Of a stretch of 5,049 nucleotides of DNA, positions 1-5,049 are shown in pieces. The stretch is taken from positions 1 through 5,049 of the forward strand of contig JAKQFZ010000133.1 in assembly GCA_029558215.1 (NCBI GenBank), in the 5' to 3' direction. Numbering within the stretch: the first letter of the stretch is position 1; each line of letters begins with the position of its first letter. Under the pieces are notes generated by a model that saw nothing but the letters and a program-made list of their open reading frames with translations, did not search any database and was not told the DNA's origin. The translations under genes and the position numbers were made by a program. The DNA is from Candidatus Omnitrophota bacterium. GTDB lineage: Bacteria; Hinthialibacterota; Hinthialibacteria; JAKQFZ01.

Positions 1-311
1 CGGTAAAACTCGGCGCACAGGATTATCTCCCCAAGCGAGATTTGGAAAGCACCCTCCTGGTACGCGCTATCCGATACGCCTTGGAGAGACATGCTCTCCT
101 GAACCAGCTCAAAGATGCGCTGGCAAATATCCGCGCTCTAAAGGGGCTTCTGCCCATCTGCAGCAAGTGCAAGAAAATCCGCGATGACACCGGATACTGG
201 CAACAGGTTGAGGTCTACATCAGGGATCATTCAGATGCCGAATTCACACATGCCCTCTGCCCTGAATGCGTCAAGGAACTCTACGGCGACCCCAAAGATC
301 CCAAATTCTGA
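1..311 (+). CDS. Response regulator, C-terminal part (5' end outside window): receiver-domain end plus CxxC...CxxC module
   Basis: The frame is open from the left edge (first full codon at 3) to TGA at 309-311, giving 102 visible residues; the start codon lies outside the window, and an internal TTG at 42 should not be taken as the start. The first residues, VKLGAQDYLPK, are the end of a CheY-like receiver domain; Lys11 of the fragment matches the conserved receiver lysine that contacts the phosphorylated aspartate. The aspartate itself is outside. A charged helix (about 14-48) leads to a short module, GLLPICSKCKKIRDD... GYW... HALCPEC, with Cys53/Cys56 and Cys86/Cys89 of the fragment. Such tails follow receiver or PAS domains in many two-component proteins; the paired CxxC motifs suggest a small zinc-binding fold, which is inference. 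No helix-turn-helix, GGDEF or kinase output domain is visible. It converges on the minus-strand operon with a 7-nt gap, so it is a separate transcription unit and no direct link to sugar catabolism is shown. Confidence 0.85.
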   Translation, partial: VKLGAQDYLPKRDLESTLLVRAIRYALERHALLNQLKDALANIRALKGLLPICSKCKKIRDDTGYWQQVEVYIRDHSDAEFTHALCPECVKELYGDPKDPKF

Positions 312-351
312 AAACGCTCTACCGACTCCCGGCAACGACTTCTGAGAGCGT
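311..351 (-). terminator. Possible weak terminator-like hairpin at the convergent junction
   Basis: ACGCTCT at 314-320 and AGAGCGT at 345-351 are perfect 7-base inverted repeats around a 24-nt loop. Read on the minus strand, the second arm is followed by TTTT (311-314), which suits the end of the leftward operon. However, the loop is long, the T-run is short, and the hairpin begins inside the last codons of the flavoprotein gene, so it is a weak candidate. On the plus strand no T-run follows the arm, so it is less convincing as a terminator for the response regulator gene. Confidence 0.25.
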
Positions 352-921
352 CAGCTGAACGGCATCCTGAACTCTGCTCATCGCCCCATCAACACTCAGG
401 ATTCCAGCCTTGTGGTCTACGTTTGGGAAGAACAGGCCGTCCTGGTACTTAACACTCTGGGTATAGAAGAAAGTCCTCACGATCTTTTCAACTGCTTGAA
501 AGTTGGCTTCCCCGCCACGCGCACCCACTGAAAGAAGGAGCCCTCTCCTCATTCGAGCTGTGTCCGACACCGGCCTCTTCAGAACAAAACGTTCCACCCA
601 GCATGCCTGAGTTCGATCGATCATGGCTTTCAACTGCGCGCTTGGGCCGCTGAAGAAGACCGGTGTGGCAAGGACCATGACATCCGCACAACGGAGTCTT
701 GGATAGATATCCTGCATCTCATCCTGAACAATACACCGACCCGTTGCATCGCAACCAGAACACTCCTGACATGGTGCGATGGACAGATCGTTCAAAACGA
801 TTTTCTCAGCAGACGCACCCAAAGCCACAGCCGTCCTGAGTGCTTCGTCGAGAAGTATCTCGGAGTTGCCACCACGACGCGGACTTCCTCCAATCCCGAG
901 GACACGCAGAATACTGTCCAT
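319..921 (-). CDS. Flavodoxin-fold NAD(P)H-dependent oxidoreductase / iron-sulfur flavoprotein (Isf-like)
   Basis: 200-residue soluble protein of the NADPH-dependent FMN reductase / flavodoxin-like superfamily. The N-terminus gives a beta strand followed by GGSPRRGGNS (11-20), the FMN phosphate-binding loop. Cys51, Cys54, Cys57 and Cys63 form CX2CX2CX5C, the compact spacing that binds a [4Fe-4S] cluster in archaeal and bacterial iron-sulfur flavoproteins (Isf). ATPVFFSGPSAQLKAMIDR (85-103) is the usual second flavin-contacting segment of this family. Length is normal for the group. The ATG at 919-921 has AAGGAG at 929-934 with a 7-nt spacer. It is the last gene of the leftward run, 41 nt after the dehydrogenase stop. 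Isf proteins pass electrons or reduce small oxidants and quinones; the electron donor and acceptor here cannot be read from sequence. It has no known step in KDG breakdown, so its role in the operon is open. Relatives with the four cysteines are often labelled simply flavodoxin family protein. Confidence 0.85.
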   Translation of the reverse strand: MDSILRVLGIGGSPRRGGNSEILLDEALRTAVALGASAEKIVLNDLSIAPCQECSGCDATGRCIVQDEMQDIYPRLRCADVMVLATPVFFSGPSAQLKAMIDRTQACWVERFVLKRPVSDTARMRRGLLLSVGARGGEANFQAVEKIVRTFFYTQSVKYQDGLFFPNVDHKAGILSVDGAMSRVQDAVQLTLSEVVAGSR

Positions 922-940
922 ATGAAGGCTCCTTCAACAT

Positions 941-951
941 TGTGATTCACA
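941..951. other. Perfect 5-1-5 palindrome TGTGATTCACA in an intergenic gap
   Basis: TGTGA (941-945) and TCACA (947-951) are exact reverse complements around one base, in the 41-nt gap between the dehydrogenase stop and the flavoprotein start. It could be a small operator or a chance palindrome. The half-sites look like those of CRP, but the 1-nt spacer is wrong for CRP, which needs six. No convincing -35/-10 pair is visible beside it. Confidence 0.2.
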
Positions 952-962
952 GGCAACAAACA

Positions 963-1967
963 CTAGGCCATCCGAGCAACCTTTTCACGGGTGATCTGCC
1001 ATTTCAATGGCTCGCCTCGTAAGAACCGATCGAGTTCCTCAACCATGTAGCGTCCCATGCGTCGGCATTCACCGCTCATCGAGCCGGCAATGTGAGGAGT
1101 CACGATGACGTTTGGAAGGGTGTAGAGATCCGAACCTGGCTGAGGAGGCTCCGGGTTCGTGACATCAAGAACTGCAAAGAGATCGGGACGACGTTTTAGA
1201 ACCTCGATCATCTCAGACTCACGAACGATGGCACCTCGCGATGTGTTGATGAATGTCGAACCCGGTTTCATGGACTCCAAGTGTGCTCCTGTGATCATGC
1301 CCTCTGTCTCTTTCAACCGCGGAGCATGAAGTGAAACGACATCGGAACGGACGAAGATCTCATCGAGGGAACACAACTGGACGTTGAGCGCTTTCGCATC
1401 CTCATCTGTGGCAAACGGATCGTAGGCAAGCACATTCAAATCGAATCTGTTGAGCATTTCGCACATGCCACGCCCGATCATCCCAAGCGAGATAATCCCG
1501 ACAGTGCTCTGATAGCCGCCAGGCACCGGCGCTCGAGTGGGATACTTCCCTTCCCGCTTGATGGCAAGTGCATACTGCCAACCGTGCTTCAGGCAGAACA
1601 GAATCTGCGAGAGTGTGTATTCACAAACAGGCACGGCGTTGGCAGCATAAGCACTTGTCAGAAGAATGCCTCGCTCCCAGAACGCCTCAGACACAAACCC
1701 TTTAACAGAACCGGCTCCGTAGAACACGGCCTTCAGTCGGGGTGCTTGTCCCAACAGCGACTCATCGAGTTTTGCCATGCCCCAACCCGAGAAGATGATG
1801 TCAATCTCTGAAAGAACAGAAGGATCGGCGTTGACAGATTCCGCCGTGTGCAAGGGAGCAGCGATGGACACCCTCTCCGCGATATCCTGACGTTCCTGTT
1901 CACCATAGATGACATCAAAGGATCCTTTGTTCAACAGGTACATACCCTTCAGTTCGGATGAGGGCAT
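963..1967 (-). CDS. D-isomer-specific 2-hydroxyacid dehydrogenase, NAD(P)-dependent
   Basis: 334-residue cytosolic oxidoreductase interconverting a D-2-hydroxyacid and its 2-keto acid. The family layout is complete: an N-terminal catalytic-domain part (about 1-110), a Rossmann NAD-binding domain (about 115-295) and a C-terminal return to the catalytic domain. The dinucleotide loop is SLGMIG (160-165), so the first glycine of GxGxxG is serine. AYDPF (181-185) carries Asp183 at the end of the second strand, which favours NAD over NADP. The catalytic triad is present: Arg244 in NTSRGAIV, Glu273 in NPEPP and His292 in TPHIAGS. The ATG at 1965-1967 has GGAGG at 1975-1979 with a 7-nt spacer; a later ATG (codon 9) lacks this. 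It lies 18 nt behind the acetyltransferase gene. The substrate is not readable from sequence: glyoxylate/hydroxypyruvate, 2-ketogluconate or another sugar-derived 2-keto acid are possible, and the operon favours a uronate-related compound (inference). Confidence 0.9.
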   Translation of the reverse strand: MPSSELKGMYLLNKGSFDVIYGEQERQDIAERVSIAAPLHTAESVNADPSVLSEIDIIFSGWGMAKLDESLLGQAPRLKAVFYGAGSVKGFVSEAFWERGILLTSAYAANAVPVCEYTLSQILFCLKHGWQYALAIKREGKYPTRAPVPGGYQSTVGIISLGMIGRGMCEMLNRFDLNVLAYDPFATDEDAKALNVQLCSLDEIFVRSDVVSLHAPRLKETEGMITGAHLESMKPGSTFINTSRGAIVRESEMIEVLKRRPDLFAVLDVTNPEPPQPGSDLYTLPNVIVTPHIAGSMSGECRRMGRYMVEELDRFLRGEPLKWQITREKVARMA

Positions 1968-1985
1968 CTTTCAACCTCCATTTGT

Positions 1986-3095
1986 TCAGATGTAGTTAAG
2001 TCCATACCAGAGCCCGGGGACTGGGAATACCTTGCTCCAAACACTTCCTGCTACACGTTCCCTGGAAACACCAAAGACAAAATCGCCCAGATTCTGAAGT
2101 CCTTGGACACGAAGTTCATCCTGGCCGTCAGTGAATACAAAGACATCTCCATCGAGTTCCTTGACAACAATGGCCTTCGCGCACTGGATACCGACTCGTG
2201 TCTCAAAATAAGGACGGAGACGTTCCATCAGCTGCTTCATGTTAAGCACAAGGAGTGTTCCAACATTCGGCTGAGGTTCAAGACTCAGACCAACACTTTC
2301 GAGCAGCGCCTTAATCACATGGTTTTCCGGCTGCAAGTTCACTCTGAGTTTCTTGATCTGATACCGATCAACAATTGCCTGCAACGCCAAAAACAATGCA
2401 CGCTCATCACCGGCAAGTTCCACCATTCTGCTTGATCCGTCGGGACTTGTTTTTGAGAAAACCATGTAGCCGGCAAACACACCGTCTTGCCTCAGCACGA
2501 TCATGTTGCAGAGCAGACACATCGCGTATCGGCAATTCAGGAAGCCTTCCCAGTCGTCCCTGGTACGAACATAATGAACTGCCTTCTGAGAATACGCAAG
2601 TCGGCATGCGTCGAAGTCAGCGTGTTCAAACTCCGATATGGTGATCCCTCGTTCCGCGGGAAGAGAAATGGAACCAGGGTCAAGAACTCCGGTGTAGTTG
2701 GTTCCGAAATCCGCGGCACCTGCTCTCCGGTAAAGACCCCGTCCCCCTGAGATAAGCATGAAGTCAATGCCATGAGCGATCATCTCACGGCGACTGTGTT
2801 CAAACAACTGCGTAGCCAGACCCTTGCCTCGATACTCTTCATAGGTGGCTACGGCACCAACACTCGCCACTCCAACAGTGCTACCCTCAAGCGACGCCCA
2901 GCGCCTTGTCATGCCAAAATGGCTGACAACTCTTCCTTGATCCACAAAAACGAAAAGATTCTCCAGATTGTCGGGATGAAAATAATGAGGAAACTCCCCG
3001 AACATCGTTGAGTCACGCCCAGAACGAAACACAGTGTCCACCAATTGACTCAGCGATGACATTTCATCCAACCGCACAGGTCTCGGTCCTTCCAC
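1986..3095 (-). CDS. GNAT-family N-acetyltransferase, Eis-like (GNAT plus C-terminal SCP2-like domain)
   Basis: 369-residue predicted acetyl-CoA-dependent acyltransferase. The N-terminal GNAT domain (about 5-135) shows motif A, VASVGAVATYEEYRGKGLATQLF (from 76), with RGKGLA (89-94) as the acetyl-CoA pyrophosphate loop, followed by GLYRRAG (120-126); Tyr122 is placed like the general-acid tyrosine of Eis. A second, degenerate GNAT-like part follows (about 150-285), then a C-terminal region (about 285-369) resembling the SCP2-like domain of Eis proteins and ending in a hydrophobic WYGLNYI. In Mycobacterium tuberculosis Eis the free C-terminus reaches the active site, so this exact end may matter here (inference). 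Length is slightly below the roughly 400 residues usual for Eis. The start is GTG at 3093-3095, supported by AGGAG at 3102-3106 with a 6-nt spacer; an in-frame ATG at codon 12 would cut into the fold. The acceptor (aminoglycoside, polyamine, amino sugar, protein lysine) is unknown. It sits between aldolase and dehydrogenase genes, an unexpected place for this family. Confidence 0.8.
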   Translation of the reverse strand: MEGPRPVRLDEMSSLSQLVDTVFRSGRDSTMFGEFPHYFHPDNLENLFVFVDQGRVVSHFGMTRRWASLEGSTVGVASVGAVATYEEYRGKGLATQLFEHSRREMIAHGIDFMLISGGRGLYRRAGAADFGTNYTGVLDPGSISLPAERGITISEFEHADFDACRLAYSQKAVHYVRTRDDWEGFLNCRYAMCLLCNMIVLRQDGVFAGYMVFSKTSPDGSSRMVELAGDERALFLALQAIVDRYQIKKLRVNLQPENHVIKALLESVGLSLEPQPNVGTLLVLNMKQLMERLRPYFETRVGIQCAKAIVVKELDGDVFVFTDGQDELRVQGLQNLGDFVFGVSRERVAGSVWSKVFPVPGLWYGLNYI

Positions 3096-3101
3096 GATAG
3101 A

Positions 3102-3106
3102 CTCCT
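3102..3106 (-). promoter_or_regulatory. Ribosome binding site deciding the GTG start of the acetyltransferase gene
   Basis: AGGAG, preceded by more purines (GAGAGGAG in full), ends 6 nt before GTG at 3093-3095. This supports the non-ATG start over the in-frame ATG eleven codons later. Confidence 0.75.
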
Positions 3107-3122
3107 CTCACGCAGGTTCTCT

Positions 3123-3150
3123 GCACTTGACACAAGCGAGAATCAAGTGC
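3123..3150 (-). promoter_or_regulatory. Intercistronic stem-loop directly after the KDPG aldolase stop codon
   Basis: GCACTTGA (3123-3130) and TCAAGTGC (3143-3150) are perfect 8-base inverted repeats around a 12-nt loop. In the minus-strand transcript the hairpin starts at the first base after the aldolase TGA (3151-3153) and ends 27 nt before the acetyltransferase GTG. No U-tract follows (the next bases are AGAGAACC), so it is not a classical intrinsic terminator. It may protect the 3' end of the kinase-aldolase message, mark a processing point, or cause partial attenuation. It sits in the longest gap of the operon (55 nt). Confidence 0.55.
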
Positions 3151-3792
3151 TCATGATACAATAGCAGAACGAACAATCTCCACAGCACTTCGAGCAAGAT
3201 TGGATATCTCGTCCCAGTTCTTGGCCTTGATAAGGCCGGCTGAAGCGATCCAGGTTCCTCCCACGGCAACCACAGAAGGTTCCTTAATGTAATCGGCCAG
3301 ATTCGTAACGCTCACTCCACCCGTAGGAATGAATCGAACTCCTTTATGACGATAGGGACCGTAGAGCGCCTTGAGCATACTGATCCCACCCATCTCACCC
3401 GCTGGAAAGTACTTCAAAGTCTGACAGCCACATTCCAAAGCCATCTCAATGTCTGTCGGAGTACAGACACCTGGGAAAAATGGAAGTCCGAGTTCCTGCG
3501 CCTTCTTGACCACTCGCGGATTCAAACCTGGCGCAACTGCGAACTGTGCGCCACAATTGACCGCTGTCTCCACTTCTTCCAAAGTCGTCACGGTTCCTGC
3601 GCCAAGTGCAAACTCAGGGAATTCCTGCGAGACTATCTTCAGTGCGTCTCGTGCGGCGGCGGTTCGAAATGTGATCTCTGCCACATGCAAGCCTCCGGCA
3701 CCGAGAGCCTTGCACAACGGGATCGCATCCTCGGCCTTCTCCAGTGCAATGACAGGAATAATGCGTGATTTCTCAATTCTATCTGTAATCAT
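3151..3792 (-). CDS. eda: 2-keto-3-deoxy-6-phosphogluconate (KDPG) aldolase / 4-hydroxy-2-oxoglutarate aldolase
   Basis: 213-residue class I aldolase that cleaves KDPG to pyruvate and glyceraldehyde-3-phosphate in the cytosol; the family often also cleaves 4-hydroxy-2-oxoglutarate. The single TIM-barrel domain is full length and equals Escherichia coli Eda in size. The key residues are present with a constant offset of six from E. coli: Glu39 in AEITFRT (general base, Glu45), Arg43 (Arg49), Thr67 in GAGTVTT (Thr73) and the Schiff-base lysine Lys127 in TLKYFPA (Lys133). IPTGGV (155-160) and AVGGTW (176-181) form the phosphate-binding end of the barrel. The ATG at 3790-3792 has AAGGAG at 3801-3806 with an 8-nt spacer. 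The gene begins 15 nt after the kinase stop codon and its ribosome site fills that gap, so translational coupling is likely. The preceding kinase makes its substrate, which argues for the KDPG reaction. An unrelated 2-keto-3-deoxy-6-phosphogalactonate substrate cannot be excluded from sequence alone. Confidence 0.95.
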   Translation of the reverse strand: MITDRIEKSRIIPVIALEKAEDAIPLCKALGAGGLHVAEITFRTAAARDALKIVSQEFPEFALGAGTVTTLEEVETAVNCGAQFAVAPGLNPRVVKKAQELGLPFFPGVCTPTDIEMALECGCQTLKYFPAGEMGGISMLKALYGPYRHKGVRFIPTGGVSVTNLADYIKEPSVVAVGGTWIASAGLIKAKNWDEISNLARSAVEIVRSAIVS

Positions 3793-3807
3793 ACTTACCG
3801 CTCCTTC

Positions 3808-4908
3808 TTAGCGCGCAATTCGCGCAGCGCCACCCTTCATCACACGCTCAACCTCATCAAGCGTCGCCATTGTGGTGTCCCCAGGTGTGGTCATGGCCAG
3901 TGCACCGTGAGCAGCACCGTACTCCACCGCCTGCTGAGGATCTTTGCCCTGCAGAAAGGCATAGATCAGACCCGACGCGAAACTGTCGCCCCCACCTACA
4001 CGATCATAGATCTCCAGATCGAGACGCTGCGTTGCCTCATGGAATCGTCCGTCACAATAGAGCACCGCGCCCCAGTCGTTGATGGTCGCTGTCTTGGCAT
4101 TCCGTAGGGTTGTGGCAACCACTTTGAAATTCGGATATTGCTTCACAACCTGCTGAATCATTCGCTGAAAATTCGTGGGATCCAGTTTGGAGAAATTTGA
4201 GTCAAGCCCCTCAACGCTGAATCCCAAGGCTGCGCTGAAGTCTTCCTCATTGCCGATCATAACATCCACAAGCGAGGCAAGACTGCGGTTGACTTCCTGC
4301 GCCTTTTCCTGTCCACCAATATCCTTCCACAAGGATGCACGATAATTTAGGTCGTAGGAAACGATGGTGCCAGCCTGTCTAGCGACGGTCATCGCCTCTT
4401 CGACCAATGCGGGAGTCTGTTCTGACAAACCTGCAAAGATGCCCCCACAGTGAAACCAGCGCACGCCTTCCTCGAAGAATATCTTCTTCCAGTTGATTTC
4501 GCCTGGCTTCATCTGCGCTGCGGCGGAATGCCCCCTGTCCGAGCATCCTTTGGCCGCTCGAACGCCAAAACCTCTTTCAGTAAAGTTCAGTCCGACCCGA
4601 ACCTTCTTGCCAATACCGTCAAAAGGAACCCAACGCACATGAGATAGATCAACGCCACCTTGAAGCATCAGGTCTTCAAGCAGATGACCCACTTCGTTAT
4701 CCACGATGGCAGTCACGACTGAAGTCGTCATACCAAAACACCGCCGAAGCCCGCGAGCCACGTTATACTCACCGCCGCCTTCCCAGACATCAAAGGATCG
4801 TGTTGTTCTGATCCGTGAGTCCCTTGGGCACAGTCGGATCATGACTTCACCCAATGAAAGTTGATCCCATTTGCACTCGTCTTTCGGCCGAATATTCAGG
4901 ACTGCCAT
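3808..4908 (-). CDS. kdgK: 2-keto-3-deoxygluconate (KDG) kinase, PfkB family
   Basis: 366-residue ribokinase/PfkB-family sugar kinase, predicted to phosphorylate KDG to KDPG with ATP. LSLGEVMIRL (18-26 region) is the opening strand; WEGGGEYNVARGLRRCFG (42-59) is PfkB signature 1 with the GG hinge; SYDLNYRASLW (184-194) fits the DxNxRxxLW segment typical of KDG kinases; DRVGGGDSFASG (302-313) is PfkB signature 2, with Asp308 as catalytic base and the GGG anion hole before it. An Arg in place of Thr after Asp302 is common in KDG kinases. The start is ATG at 4906-4908, with GGAGG at 4917-4921 and an 8-nt spacer. The frame stays open upstream to a GTG at 5031, but that extra 41-residue stretch overlaps the end of the preceding gene and has no PfkB character. 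The KDG assignment rests on these motifs plus the adjacent aldolase gene; fructokinase or another ketosugar kinase is less likely. Length is somewhat above the usual 300-340. Confidence 0.88.
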   Translation of the reverse strand: MAVLNIRPKDECKWDQLSLGEVMIRLCPRDSRIRTTRSFDVWEGGGEYNVARGLRRCFGMTTSVVTAIVDNEVGHLLEDLMLQGGVDLSHVRWVPFDGIGKKVRVGLNFTERGFGVRAAKGCSDRGHSAAAQMKPGEINWKKIFFEEGVRWFHCGGIFAGLSEQTPALVEEAMTVARQAGTIVSYDLNYRASLWKDIGGQEKAQEVNRSLASLVDVMIGNEEDFSAALGFSVEGLDSNFSKLDPTNFQRMIQQVVKQYPNFKVVATTLRNAKTATINDWGAVLYCDGRFHEATQRLDLEIYDRVGGGDSFASGLIYAFLQGKDPQQAVEYGAAHGALAMTTPGDTTMATLDEVERVMKGGAARIAR

Positions 4909-4916
4909 CCGGTCTT

Positions 4917-4921
4917 CCTCC
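4917..4921 (-). promoter_or_regulatory. Ribosome binding site fixing the KDG kinase start
   Basis: GGAGG, within AGGGAGGAAG, ends 8 nt before ATG at 4906-4908. No comparable site stands before the in-frame GTG at 5031, which supports the shorter kinase. Confidence 0.8.
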
Positions 4922-4933
4922 CTGCAAGTGTTC

Positions 4934-5049
4934 CTATAGACTTGGATATCCTCGGGGCTTATCCGACTCATACATCCGATAGATCGCCCCGTTGCGAAAC
5001 TCCGTCCATGTATTCTCGAACCAGAACTCACCGCTCGGAATCGCTCTTG
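4934..5049 (-). CDS. C-terminal 37 residues of an unidentified protein, first visible gene of the operon (5' end outside window)
   Basis: Reading leftward from 5047, a frame is open from the right edge to TAG at 4934-4936. It encodes RAIPSGEFWFENTWTEFRNG, then AIYRMYESDKPRGYPSL. The composition is that of a folded protein end (several Trp, Phe, Tyr, Asn and Gly), unlike the Arg/Ser-rich product of the overlapping kinase frame. The stop lies 25 nt before the kinase ATG, and the kinase ribosome site falls in this gap, the same spacing pattern as the rest of the operon. I do not recognise the family. From position, a uronate isomerase, dehydratase, lyase, glycosidase or transporter component would make sense, but nothing in 37 residues shows which. 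Confidence 0.6.
   Translation of the reverse strand, partial: RAIPSGEFWFENTWTEFRNGAIYRMYESDKPRGYPSL

Noticed and set aside
42..311. A free-standing 89-residue protein starting at TTG 42.
   Set aside because: The frame is open to the left edge and the residues before TTG are the end of a receiver domain, so it is the tail of a longer response regulator.
941..951. CRP-binding site.
   Set aside because: The half-sites resemble TGTGA/TCACA but are one base apart instead of six.
3123..3150. Intrinsic terminator behind the aldolase gene.
   Set aside because: The stem is only half G/C and no U-run follows; the next gene has its own good ribosome site close by, so read-through is more likely.
3449..3811. 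A plus-strand 120-residue reading frame opposite the aldolase gene.
   Set aside because: It is the antisense of a well-conserved gene, with low-complexity Ala/Ser-rich translation and no recognisable family; the same holds for the other open frames opposite or out of phase with the called genes.
3808..5031. A 407-residue kinase starting at GTG 5031.
   Set aside because: The extra 41 residues have no PfkB features, overlap the end of the preceding gene, and the ATG at 4906-4908 has a strong GGAGG site 8 nt upstream.
1..5049. CRISPR arrays, tRNA or rRNA genes, insertion sequences, toxin-antitoxin or defence genes.
   Set aside because: No spaced direct repeats, cloverleaf-like sequence, transposase motifs or terminal inverted repeats were seen; the window is nearly filled by metabolic coding sequence.

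Overview
This is a compact bacterial window at roughly 50-55% GC, with almost every base coding and no gene-free stretch longer than about 55 bases. It holds the tail of one rightward gene (1-311) and then a leftward run of five complete genes plus the tail of a sixth, filling 319-5049. All six leftward genes lie on the minus strand, are separated by 15 to 55 nt, and the five complete ones each carry a strong Shine-Dalgarno sequence. They are therefore probably one operon read from right to left, whose promoter and first gene(s) lie beyond the right edge.

In transcription order the run is: the last 37 codons of an unrecognised protein (5049-4934); a PfkB-family 2-keto-3-deoxygluconate (KDG) kinase (4908-3808); a KDPG aldolase (3792-3151); an intercistronic hairpin (3150-3123); a GNAT acetyltransferase of Eis-like architecture (3095-1986); a D-2-hydroxyacid dehydrogenase (1967-963); and a small flavoprotein with an Isf-type compact cysteine motif (921-319). 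The kinase and aldolase together make KDG -> KDPG -> pyruvate + glyceraldehyde-3-phosphate, the shared lower part of hexuronate (galacturonate, glucuronate, pectin, alginate) and semi-phosphorylative Entner-Doudoroff catabolism. The dehydrogenase could act on a 2-keto acid of the same pathway. The acetyltransferase and the flavoprotein are not expected parts of that pathway and are the most interesting passengers.

The rightward gene at the left edge is the end of a response regulator whose receiver domain is followed by a short module with two CxxC pairs. It meets the operon tail to tail with only 7 nt between the stop codons, so it is a separate unit.

The sequence does not fix the organism. 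The response-regulator tail, the GGGEYNVARGL-type kinase and the SLGMIG-type dehydrogenase are styles I associate with environmental Gram-negative lineages such as Lentisphaerota, Verrucomicrobiota, Planctomycetota, Acidobacteriota or Deltaproteobacteria; this is inference from family resemblance only. I see no tRNA, rRNA, CRISPR array, insertion sequence, phage gene or replication origin. I found no wholly new system; the candidates for a second look are the gene combination, the hairpin behind the aldolase gene, and the unidentified protein at the right edge.
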